Origin: JBJKRW01 sp046704445
Lineage (GTDB): Bacteria > Patescibacteriota > Microgenomatia > UBA1406 > GWC2-37-13
Reading direction: 5' to 3'
Length of the DNA: 6,515 bases
Assembly: GCA_046704445.1 (NCBI GenBank)
Contig: JBJKRW010000094.1
Span: forward strand, 1-6,515
The translations under genes and the position numbers were made by a program. Below the pieces are notes generated by a model, which was given only the letters and a program-made list of their open reading frames with translations, had not been told where the DNA came from and ran no database searches. Positions 1-4,780 of this stretch are shown here, in pieces (position 1 is the stretch's first letter; each line of letters starts with the position of its first letter).

Positions 1-1
1 C

Positions 2-859
2 CAACACGGTCATTTAGTCAGAGCAATCAAGCAAAGACCAATAAGAAAATTAAGAAATATTATAAATAAAGACCACATCAATCAAGTGGCTGATTTCAGT
101 TCCGACGAAGCATTGACGGTTTTATTACACGTAATTGACAGTTCTTCGAGCGACCTTAAACAATTACTGAAATTGCTTAACATTGTACCTCTTGAAGGTT
201 GGTCTGTTGAGTTCGATGATGAAGGCCTTATCTGTGGGAGAACAAAAGAACGCGCAATTCCCGATGTTGATCGAATTGTCGAACCGGTAGGAGCGTCTGG
301 CTTAGACGAAAAATCAAGCGTGTCAGGTGTCATGCAGGTTACCGCATCACTTGGGCCACAAGCCGGAACAATCAGGTTTACATCGCCTGTTCCGCTTCAG
401 GCTAATACTCAAGCGTCGCAACCGCCAGCTACATTCAACGCTTTGATTCAACCAGCTGCGTCATCCTCTGGAACAGCTCCACCGGTTTTATTGGATCACC
501 GCAACAAAGTAAGTACGCGCAGGCAAGAATTGTTGGAAAGAATAGAACGTACAAGTATTCAAGTAGACTATGAAATCGATAAGGTTTTACGTAAGGTAGG
601 AGCTAAGGCTGAACTGGGAATAAATCAGGCCACTTCAATTCAAGGAATTCCGGATGTAAAAGCCCGATATATCAAAGAGCATAAGCCGAGAGAATTAAAA
701 TTAGAAAAAGGCAGGATAATATTGACCAGAAGATGGATTGTTTATTTCATTCTTCACATGAAGTTAGTAAATCTTAGTCCAAAAATGGAAAAAGAACTTC
801 TGAGATATGTAGATGAAAAAATAGAAGTGTGGGATTCGGAGCATGCCAAGAAGGAGTAA
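2..859 (+). CDS. Hypothetical protein, 5'-partial (frame open to the left edge)
   Basis: I do not recognise this family. A GTG at 86 could be a start (257 aa), but it has no Shine-Dalgarno and the same frame is open back to base 2. That adds 28 protein-like residues (for example IRKLRNIINKDHINQ), so the gene probably starts left of the window. Counting from GTG 86, residues 1-35 look helical and leucine-rich. Residues 70-135 form a Ser/Thr/Pro/Ala/Gln-rich, probably disordered linker. Residues 140-257 are highly charged and helical, with a hydrophobic stretch near 216-230 (RRWIVYFILHMKLVNL) that is too short and interrupted for a confident membrane segment. No catalytic motif is visible. It ends convergently with the minus-strand tRNA/nuclease cluster, and the GC-rich hairpins just past its stop could end its transcript. 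TATTATAAAT at about 58-67 could instead be a -10 element for the GTG start, so partial status is likely but not certain. Confidence 0.65.
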   Translation, partial: QHGHLVRAIKQRPIRKLRNIINKDHINQVADFSSDEALTVLLHVIDSSSSDLKQLLKLLNIVPLEGWSVEFDDEGLICGRTKERAIPDVDRIVEPVGASGLDEKSSVSGVMQVTASLGPQAGTIRFTSPVPLQANTQASQPPATFNALIQPAASSSGTAPPVLLDHRNKVSTRRQELLERIERTSIQVDYEIDKVLRKVGAKAELGINQATSIQGIPDVKARYIKEHKPRELKLEKGRIILTRRWIVYFILHMKLVNLSPKMEKELLRYVDEKIEVWDSEHAKKE

Positions 860-878
860 ATATAGAGCCTGAGACGAG

Positions 879-895
879 TCCCGCCTATAGCGGGA
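879..895. repeat. GC-rich hairpin inserted in the T loop of the tRNA-like fragment
   Basis: TCCCGC, a five-base loop CTATA, then GCGGGA: a perfect 6-bp stem. It lies inside a 20-nt block (879-898) absent from the intact tRNA, splitting T-arm sequence that is otherwise identical to it. It shares the TCCCGC/GCGGGA core with the hairpins at 916-932 and 1281-1297, so all three look like one family of small palindromic elements. It could also help end transcription of the upstream plus-strand gene, but no T-run follows directly. Confidence 0.8.
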
Positions 896-908
896 TCCAA
901 TCGAACTC

Positions 909-944
909 GTAGTCTTCCCGCCAAAGGCGGGATGTTTTACCACT
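909..944. repeat. 36-bp direct repeat, left copy
   Basis: Bases 909-944 match 1274-1309 at 35 of 36 positions, with the only difference at 936 (T) against 1301 (A). The repeat consists of the tRNA variable-region sequence, the 17-bp palindrome and part of the D arm. The two copies are direct and bracket the nuclease gene plus the intact tRNA-Thr (945-1273). Recombination between them would delete that block and leave one copy. Confidence 0.85.
916..932. repeat. 17-bp palindromic element, copy A (anticodon-arm position)
   Basis: TCCCGCCAAAGGCGGGA is a perfect 7-bp inverted repeat with a 3-base loop. It occupies exactly the position and length of the 17-nt anticodon arm of the adjacent tRNA-Thr. 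The same 17 bases recur at 1281-1297. On the plus strand it is followed by TGTTTTA, so it could also act as a weak intrinsic terminator for the gene ending at 859. Confidence 0.85.
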
Positions 945-945
945 T

Positions 946-1185
946 TTAACTGAGTAATTTTTTGAATGCGTTACCGCCTTTATATGATTTTATTTGAGTT
1001 TCTCTCCGTCGCGCTTCAGACAGAGAGTCAAAAGTCTCTTTATAGATTAATTCAAACGGGCCTTTATTCCTTAATGATTGAGTATTGTTGTGGTTATGTT
1101 CATATAACCTACGCATTAAATTATTTGTAGAGCCGATATAAAATCTTCCTGAAGTTTTTGAACGAATAATATATGCGTAAAACAT
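946..1185 (-). CDS. GIY-YIG domain nuclease, UPF0213-like
   Basis: This is a 79-aa single-domain GIY-YIG protein. The first strand is YAYII (residues 3-7) and the YIG strand is FYIGST (15-20). The expected catalytic arginine is R25 or R26 in NLMRRL, H30 follows in the YEHN motif, and the metal-binding glutamate is E62 in ARRRETQIKSYK. The length is normal for the short stand-alone UPF0213 type, which has no separate DNA-binding domain. The family cuts DNA, but the target and role of these short forms are mostly unknown. The ATG is the right start for the family, because the first strand normally begins within a few residues. The A of that ATG is also the last base of the CCA encoded by the upstream tRNA-Thr, so there is no room for a conventional ribosome-binding site. 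It is probably co-transcribed with the tRNA and translated from a leaderless or tRNA-led message. The stop codon lies 1 nt before a tRNA-derived fragment. Confidence 0.88.
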   Translation of the reverse strand: MFYAYIIRSKTSGRFYIGSTNNLMRRLYEHNHNNTQSLRNKGPFELIYKETFDSLSEARRRETQIKSYKGGNAFKKLLS

Positions 1186-1259
1186 GGAGCCTGAGACGAG
1201 AATCGAACTCGTAGTCTAACCCTTACCAAGGGTTTGTTTTACCACTAAACTACTCAGGC
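1185..1259 (-). tRNA. tRNA-Thr (anticodon GGU)
   Basis: A complete 75-nt cloverleaf on the minus strand. Acceptor stem GCCTGAG pairs with CTCAGGC. The D arm is GTTT-AGTGGTA-AAAC. The anticodon arm is AACCC-TTGGTAA-GGGTT with anticodon GGT at 1227-1225, which reads ACC and ACU (threonine). The variable region is AGACT and the T arm is ACGAG-TTCGATT-CTCGT. The discriminator base is U, followed by an encoded CCA (1187-1185). All stems pair fully. The 3' terminal A doubles as the first base of the GIY-YIG start codon. Directly upstream with no spacer is a degenerate tRNA-like copy, and a promoter-like element lies further upstream at 1354-1362. Confidence 0.96.
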
Positions 1260-1273
1260 GGACCTCATGCCGA

Positions 1274-1309
1274 GTAGTCTTCCCGCCAAAGGCGGGATGT
1301 ATTACCACT
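1274..1309. repeat. 36-bp direct repeat, right copy
   Basis: Partner of the repeat at 909-944, with 35 of 36 bases identical and the same orientation. It includes the 17-bp palindrome. It lies within the upstream tRNA-like fragment. Confidence 0.85.
1281..1297. repeat. 17-bp palindromic element, copy B (anticodon-arm position)
   Basis: TCCCGCCAAAGGCGGGA, identical to 916-932. It again replaces the 17-nt anticodon arm exactly. If read as an anticodon arm, the loop would be CCTTTGG with C instead of U at position 33, and the loop bases pair with each other. It therefore cannot serve as a normal anticodon arm. Confidence 0.85.
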
Positions 1310-1353
1310 AAACTACTCAGGCATTTTGATGAAGCATTCGTAGTCTCTGAAAA

Positions 1354-1362
1354 ATTATATCA
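1354..1362 (-). promoter_or_regulatory. Extended -10 promoter for the tRNA/GIY-YIG transcript
   Basis: On the minus strand the sequence reads TGATATAAT: a consensus TATAAT (1359-1354) preceded by the TGn extension. No good -35 is visible. The predicted transcription start is near 1347, about 25 nt before the first tRNA-like fragment. It would serve that fragment, the tRNA-Thr and the nuclease gene. It is divergent from the promoter at 1421-1429. Confidence 0.6.
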
Positions 1363-1420
1363 TACCCCTGCCGGTTTCTTAAACATTCTCCAGATCAAAC
1401 AAGATACCCAATTCTATCGA

Positions 1421-1429
1421 TGTTATAAT
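1421..1429 (+). promoter_or_regulatory. Extended -10 promoter, predicted leaderless start
   Basis: TGT followed by TATAAT (hexamer 1424-1429). The GTG start of the next gene is at 1436, exactly where transcription should begin (7 nt past the hexamer end). No -35 of quality and no Shine-Dalgarno are present, so a leaderless message is predicted. Confidence 0.65.
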
Positions 1430-1435
1430 AAAAGA

Positions 1436-2284
1436 GTGCAAGAGCCATCTGTTGGACCAACTGTTCTTTTATCACAACGGGAAAGAAACGCGATGTTTTT
1501 GACGAGAACGTCAAATATCGATTATCTTCAATGCGTTACCGGATTGGGTAATGAAGGAGTACAAAAATTGACGGCATTACCATATCTGCATTTTCGTAAA
1601 GGGCCCGCGGTTTCATCAAGAGCAGAATTAAGTTACCTTGCAGGAGCGAAACAGGGAGTTTTATGGGCCGCGGAACATTTCAGGAACAGCGTTGATTCCC
1701 CTGAGAAATTTGCAGGGTTTCTTCGGGAATATGCGGCTCAAAGCGTGTATGCAAATGAACAGGGAAGTGTCACAAAAATTCCCGACTTCAGGGACAGGAC
1801 GTATGCCCGCGATAGAGTATTGATTCCGGATTATTTGATTGAAGGCTTTAACAGAATTTTATCGCAGCTCGGTCAACCGTGCATTGATGTGACCCGGCCC
1901 GGAAGATTATTGATGGATAGTGCGGCAGGACATGAGTATGAGGCGTGGAATGATCAATCCCAACGTCCGTTGACAGAGATTATTGAAGATCTGCGATTTA
2001 AAGCGCAACAGGCTATGCGTGCGGTTGAAATCGGTTCGGATGCATCAATTACTCGGGCCATCGAATTCTTGCAAACCATGGAAACTTCATGGTTGTGGCA
2101 GTTTGCCAACCATTCGCGCTCAATGAATCTGTACAATGCGTTGAATGCGGTGCTGAAAGAAAAAACATCCCAGGCAGTTATTCTTCCGCACGGGGTAATA
2201 GACATGGCGGCATTTTGCATGGATGAAGCGCAATTTCAGGCATACATTCGCTATTGTCAGGGGATAGGATTAAAGACCATCTAG
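1436..2284 (+). CDS. Hypothetical protein, 282 aa
   Basis: I do not recognise this family. The GTG start is chosen because it sits 6 nt past a consensus extended -10 (TGTTATAAT), which implies a leaderless message. The protein is soluble, with no signal peptide or membrane segment. Visible pieces are an N-terminal LLSQRERNAMFLTRTSNIDY region, a helical middle section with many aromatics (about 60-105), and a charged segment near 110-140 (DFRDRTYARDRVLIPDYL). The C-terminal half has the helices TEIIEDLRFKAQQAMRAVE and ITRAIEFLQTMETSWLWQF, then QAVILPHGVIDMAAF, which looks like a buried strand and turn. No known catalytic signature is evident. It ends 16 bp from the end of the convergent SHOCT gene. 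The reading frame is intact and similar in base composition to its neighbours, so it is likely a real lineage-specific gene. Confidence 0.8.
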   Translation: MQEPSVGPTVLLSQRERNAMFLTRTSNIDYLQCVTGLGNEGVQKLTALPYLHFRKGPAVSSRAELSYLAGAKQGVLWAAEHFRNSVDSPEKFAGFLREYAAQSVYANEQGSVTKIPDFRDRTYARDRVLIPDYLIEGFNRILSQLGQPCIDVTRPGRLLMDSAAGHEYEAWNDQSQRPLTEIIEDLRFKAQQAMRAVEIGSDASITRAIEFLQTMETSWLWQFANHSRSMNLYNALNAVLKEKTSQAVILPHGVIDMAAFCMDEAQFQAYIRYCQGIGLKTI

Positions 2285-2300
2285 TTGACCGCCTTCTACG

Positions 2301-2591
2301 TTATGCAAGGTCTTTTTTCAACTGTTCAAATTCTTTTTTGTTGATTTCTCCTTTTGCATAACGTTCTTTGACAATATCTACATAAGGCCTGGAGCTATCT
2401 TGTTTGTCTTCATCTTCTTCTTCCGTTAATTGACGCACTTTGTCCTTGTGTTCAAAATGGCTGAAAATAGCCACAAGAAGCGCAATGATAAGTCCCCAAA
2501 ACAGAACGGTAAACAAAATTGAACCCCATCCTCCGACTCCTCCCATACCCCAGCCACCGTAATGATTGACGCCATTCCAGTATCTCATCAT
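2301..2591 (-). CDS. SHOCT domain membrane protein
   Basis: This is a 96-aa protein. Residues 1-23 are Gly/Trp-rich (YGGWGMGGVGGWG). Residues 24-44 form one membrane helix (SILFTVLFWGLIIALLVAIF). Residues 46-68 are a strongly charged linker. Residues 71-95 (VDIVKERYAKGEINKKEFEQ...) are a SHOCT motif: a short helical hairpin with the pattern hydrophobic-x-x-R-x-x-x-G-E-I-x-x-x-E-F-x-x-x-K. The SHOCT motif is a widespread short C-terminal module, thought to mediate oligomerisation or protein contacts. The start is set at ATG 2591 (or the next ATG, 2588) because AGAAGGTGAT, a near-perfect Shine-Dalgarno at about 2605-2596, lies 4 nt upstream. The in-frame GTG at 2600 is inside that site and is not the likely start. 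Proteins of this layout are common small inner-membrane proteins of unknown role. Confidence 0.85.
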   Translation of the reverse strand: MMRYWNGVNHYGGWGMGGVGGWGSILFTVLFWGLIIALLVAIFSHFEHKDKVRQLTEEEDEDKQDSSRPYVDIVKERYAKGEINKKEFEQLKKDLA

Positions 2592-2595
2592 ATGT

Positions 2596-2605
2596 ATCAC
2601 CTTCT
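2596..2605 (-). promoter_or_regulatory. Strong Shine-Dalgarno for the SHOCT gene
   Basis: The minus strand reads AGAAGGTGAT, one mismatch from the AGGAGGTGAT complement of the 16S rRNA tail. It is 4 nt before ATG 2591 and 7 nt before ATG 2588. It decides the start and excludes GTG 2600. It is the only convincing Shine-Dalgarno in the window. Confidence 0.75.
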
Positions 2606-2615
2606 TTCTATGGAG

Positions 2616-2621
2616 ATTATA
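2616..2621 (-). promoter_or_regulatory. -10 element of the SHOCT gene
   Basis: TATAAT on the minus strand, without the TG extension. The predicted start is near 2609, giving a leader of about 18 nt that carries the Shine-Dalgarno. The -35 region is poor (TTCAGG at 2646-2641, spacing 19) and overlaps a palindrome. Confidence 0.55.
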
Positions 2622-2642
2622 GCCGTTAAACTGAATTTTTCC

Positions 2643-2663
2643 TGAATTAATTCAAGCGTTGAA
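2643..2663. promoter_or_regulatory. Overlapping palindromes, possible operator
   Basis: TGAATTAATTCA (2643-2654) is a perfect 12-bp palindrome. It overlaps TTCAA-GCG-TTGAA (2651-2663), a perfect 5-bp inverted repeat. They cover the -35 area of the SHOCT promoter in the divergent intergenic region, a place where a repressor could bind. AT-rich palindromes of this length can occur by chance, so this is only a candidate. Confidence 0.3.
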
Positions 2664-2734
2664 TATTTGGTACAAAGCGGATAGGGGAATGGACGATTGT
2701 TGAAGTCCAAATATCTTGTTGATTAATTAAAGAG

Positions 2735-2743
2735 TGATATAAT
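2735..2743 (+). promoter_or_regulatory. Extended -10 promoter, predicted leaderless start
   Basis: TGA followed by TATAAT (hexamer 2738-2743). A weak -35 candidate TTGTTG is at 2716-2721, spacing 16. The ATG at 2749 is 5 nt after the hexamer, with no Shine-Dalgarno, so the message is predicted to be leaderless. Confidence 0.65.
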
Positions 2744-2748
2744 AAGCC

Positions 2749-3510
2749 ATGTCAGAAAAGGCCTTGAGAGAAGTTTCTGCCGCAAAAACCATTGAAATAG
2801 TTGATACATTTATCCCTGGTTTTGACCATAGCACACATAATACTACTCTTGAACATGATCTGTTTACTGCGCGGAATCTCCGGATACTTGACGTCGGCGC
2901 CACAGGCGAAACAGTTGCATTTAAAGGAGACGTTGCAAATCCGCAAGGCGGGAATTATTCATTCCGTTTATCGCACAGAATCATTCCGATTCCGTCTGGG
3001 TCTTTGCTCGATGCTCTAGGAATAAAAGATGCGGCAGCACACGATTCAAGTCCGGCATGGTTTTTGGATTTTTCTGTAACGCCGGAAGATGAAGAAAGAC
3101 ACCTTGTATCCGCGCGGTGGATAGGATTACCAGAAAGAAAATCGCGAATGTTATTAATAAATGCGGGATTGACGAATGATCTTTGGGTTGTTGATGCAGA
3201 AGGTAAAGAAAGAAGGATTCGGGTAAGACGGCCAACTGCCAATATCGAACCCGCTACATTGGATTTGCCGGCAAACCTTAGTCTTTCAACTATGAGATCC
3301 GAGGTTATGCATTTTCAGAGTCATCCGGGAGCGGCTTATTTAAACTTTGGAGGTCTTGATTTGACGGATTTAACTGATACCCACATTGTTACGGAATGTT
3401 TTGTACGATATAATGCCAGAGCACATCATATGGTGATCCCCACGTTTAAGATGAGGATGATGCTTCCCATTCAGCTCGGACAAGAAGCGAATATGCGGTC
3501 TGCACATTGA
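2749..3510 (+). CDS. Hypothetical protein, 253 aa
   Basis: I do not recognise this family. It is a soluble protein without signal peptide or membrane helix. The start is fixed by an extended -10 (TGATATAAT) ending 5 nt before the ATG, which implies a leaderless message. The sequence suggests a mostly beta fold with alternating short hydrophobic strands: LRILDVGATGETVAFKG, YSFRLSHRIIPIPSG, PAWFLDFSVTPED, SRMLLINAG, DLWVVDAEGKERRIRVRRP. A basic patch RRIRVRRP lies near residue 155. The C-terminal part is strand-rich and carries its only cysteine (TECFVRY), ending in an aliphatic and methionine-rich stretch (TFKMRMMLPIQLG). No catalytic motif stands out. Its TGA stop overlaps the -35 element of the next gene. 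The intact frame and dedicated promoter make it a real gene. Confidence 0.8.
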   Translation: MSEKALREVSAAKTIEIVDTFIPGFDHSTHNTTLEHDLFTARNLRILDVGATGETVAFKGDVANPQGGNYSFRLSHRIIPIPSGSLLDALGIKDAAAHDSSPAWFLDFSVTPEDEERHLVSARWIGLPERKSRMLLINAGLTNDLWVVDAEGKERRIRVRRPTANIEPATLDLPANLSLSTMRSEVMHFQSHPGAAYLNFGGLDLTDLTDTHIVTECFVRYNARAHHMVIPTFKMRMMLPIQLGQEANMRSAH

Positions 3511-3535
3511 TTTTCTTTTTTTATACTGCCATACT
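3507..3535 (+). promoter_or_regulatory. Promoter of the surface-protein gene, predicted leaderless start
   Basis: TTGATT (-35, 3507-3512), a 17-bp spacer, then TGC and CATACT (-10, 3530-3535). The ATG at 3542 lies 7 nt past the hexamer end, at the expected +1. The -35 overlaps the stop codon of the upstream gene. TATACT at 3522-3527 is an alternative -10 that would give a leader of about 8 nt. Neither offers a Shine-Dalgarno. Confidence 0.55.
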
Positions 3536-3541
3536 CTAGAT

Positions 3542-4756
3542 ATGGATGCGAAAATGTCGACAGATTTGCAACCCGCAGAGTCGCCTTCTCCGGTTCAAAA
3601 GAAAAATCAGGTACACAAACTGATAATTTTTTTATCCGTACTCTATCTTATATTTATGCTTACGAACGGAGGAATGAACTTTGCTTTCACAAATAAAGGG
3701 TTGAGCACGATACCGCAGCGACTCTCCGGGTTGATGTCAAATCTGTTAGGTCAAAACGCTTCGCGGAATTCGCAGGAAACAAAAGTTATTACTACGCCTT
3801 GCGCAAGGTATAAAACCATTACCGCATGTGATTATGCCCAGCAGCACGGTGAATCATGCTCCTGGTATATGTGTAAGAACGTATGTCTGACGACAGGAAC
3901 GGATACGGACACCGTGTGTAATGACTCCATCAAGGCGGTGGAGACCGCTTCGTTGCCGACTCCTTCGCCAGAACTTCCTACTCCTCCTCTTGCTTTTCTC
4001 AAGCCGCCTAAAACTACCGCACAAATAGGATGGGACACATATAACGGTGTTTTTTATAAAAACGTAACCTATGATAAACAAAGCGATCTTTTCGCGTTTT
4101 CGCTCAAATTTCCCGACCCCGGCGACTTATGTAACGGTTGTATTGACGGTTGGCCTTATAATGCAGCCCCAATAAACGTAAACGGGACTCAAATTTCCGG
4201 AGGAAATTTTAACGAAAGGAATGCGGGGGCATGGAACTTGGTGATTGGGAGATTTTATCCGAACATACAACAGGAAAACAGTATTTCAAACGCATTATAC
4301 GATAAAGGATATGCGAAATTTTTTGCCGCATTGGAGTCAATGTCCGTTAACTCATCCGGGAGTATTCCTTTTGAAATTCCGGGCCCATTCGAAGCCCCAA
4401 GTAATGTCGAGACGTTTCGGGCAACGCGGCTTGAGAATACGCAGGTGCTCGGACAGCCCGCAAAACAATTCATACTTATTGACAAAAACAACATTCGTCG
4501 ACAATACGCATTAGTTAATTTTCCTTCATTTACGCTCGTGATTATTTACAGTTATTCGGATCCTGTATATAACGTATTCGATAAAATACTCTCATCCTTT
4601 TCCTACGAGCTGTTTCAAAAACCGTCTTTTGGTCCTACGGTCTCCGATTATCTTAAAATGCCGCAATCCATGAGCGATCCGTCGTATAACGGCGGTAACG
4701 AAAGTGTCAACGTGAACGCTTCCTCGTCTTCATCGGTAACAACCGGTTCGCAGTGA
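3542..4756 (+). CDS. Membrane-anchored extracytoplasmic protein with a cysteine-rich module
   Basis: A 404-aa protein of unrecognised family. Residues 1-25 are polar and basic. Residues 26-49 form an uncleaved signal-anchor helix (HKLIIFLSVLYLIFMLTNGG...), so the rest should lie outside the membrane. Residues 87-126 hold six cysteines (C87, C96, C106, C111, C115, C126) around SCSWYMCKNVCL, a spacing that suggests a small disulfide-knotted module somewhat like PSI or trefoil types. Residues 137-157 are a proline-rich linker (LPTPSPELPTPPLAFLKPP). Residues about 160-356 form a beta-rich domain starting WDTYNGVFYKNVTYDKQ, with a further CNGC pair (C197, C200), and ending ALVNFPSFTLVIIYSYSD...VFDKILSSFSY. 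That end resembles the closing strand and helix of PsbP-like or lipoprotein-type domains. The tail (375-404) is Ser/Asn-rich. The start is supported by a promoter ending 6 nt before the ATG. The glycosyltransferase gene follows directly. Confidence 0.8.
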   Translation: MDAKMSTDLQPAESPSPVQKKNQVHKLIIFLSVLYLIFMLTNGGMNFAFTNKGLSTIPQRLSGLMSNLLGQNASRNSQETKVITTPCARYKTITACDYAQQHGESCSWYMCKNVCLTTGTDTDTVCNDSIKAVETASLPTPSPELPTPPLAFLKPPKTTAQIGWDTYNGVFYKNVTYDKQSDLFAFSLKFPDPGDLCNGCIDGWPYNAAPINVNGTQISGGNFNERNAGAWNLVIGRFYPNIQQENSISNALYDKGYAKFFAALESMSVNSSGSIPFEIPGPFEAPSNVETFRATRLENTQVLGQPAKQFILIDKNNIRRQYALVNFPSFTLVIIYSYSDPVYNVFDKILSSFSYELFQKPSFGPTVSDYLKMPQSMSDPSYNGGNESVNVNASSSSSVTTGSQ

Positions 4757-4767
4757 CCAAAATAGGA

Positions 4768-4773
4768 TATAAT
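4768..4773 (+). promoter_or_regulatory. -10 element of the glycosyltransferase gene
   Basis: TATAAT 12 nt after the stop codon of the preceding gene, with no TG extension and no clear -35. Transcription would start near 4780, at or 1 nt before ATG 4781. This favours 4781 over the upstream ATGs at 4772 and 4775; the first of these lies within the hexamer itself. Confidence 0.6.
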
Positions 4774-4780
4774 GATGAAC

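Larger units (their letters stand above)
865..944 (-). pseudogene. tRNA-Thr-derived fragment with two palindromes
   Basis: Aligned with the intact tRNA-Thr at 1185-1259, this segment has three blocks without a mismatch. Bases 865-878 match 1187-1200 (acceptor 3' strand plus T stem). Bases 899-915 match 1201-1217 (T loop, T stem and variable region). Bases 933-944 match 1235-1246 (D arm). Between them, the 17-nt anticodon arm is replaced by a 17-bp palindrome at 916-932, and 20 extra bases (879-898) sit at the T loop and carry a second hairpin. The CCA and the 5' acceptor strand are missing, so it cannot be a working tRNA. On the minus strand the homology begins 1 nt after the stop codon of the GIY-YIG gene. 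The lack of substitutions in the tRNA blocks implies a recent duplication or continuing gene conversion. Confidence 0.85.
1261..1322 (-). pseudogene. tRNA-Thr-like fragment upstream of the intact tRNA
   Basis: The 5' half matches the intact tRNA-Thr at 24 of 25 positions (1298-1322 against 1235-1259: acceptor 5' strand, D arm and base 26). The 17-nt anticodon arm is replaced by the palindrome at 1281-1297. The 7 bases 1274-1280 match the variable and T-stem start. After that the T arm is missing and about 14 degenerate bases (1260-1273) lead straight into the intact tRNA. The acceptor stem cannot close, so it is not a functional tRNA. Being first in the transcript, it could affect processing or simply be a decaying duplicate. 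Confidence 0.8.

Noticed and set aside
1261..1322. A second functional tRNA in tandem with tRNA-Thr
   Set aside because: The T arm is missing, the acceptor stem cannot pair, and the anticodon arm is a self-pairing palindrome with C at position 33.
865..1322. CRISPR array
   Set aside because: Only two copies of the 36-bp repeat exist, they are 365 bp apart, and they are explained as tRNA-derived. There are no regular spacers and no cas genes.
2287..2319. Intrinsic terminator between the convergent genes
   Set aside because: GACC...GGTC followed by a T-run is present, but the stem is only about four pairs with a long loop or bulge. It is too weak to list as a feature.
2592..2600. GTG 2600 as start of the SHOCT protein
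   Set aside because: It is part of the Shine-Dalgarno AGAAGGTGAT, which serves the ATGs at 2591 and 2588.
2942..2953. CCGCAAGGCGGG as another copy of the palindromic element
   Set aside because: It is in frame inside a coding region, lacks the TCCCGCC core, and fits ordinary codons.
4772..4780. Upstream ATGs (4772, 4775) as start of the glycosyltransferase
   Set aside because: ATG 4772 lies inside the TATAAT hexamer. Transcription should begin near 4780, and MSPSISVVIPVYN from 4781 is the usual family start.
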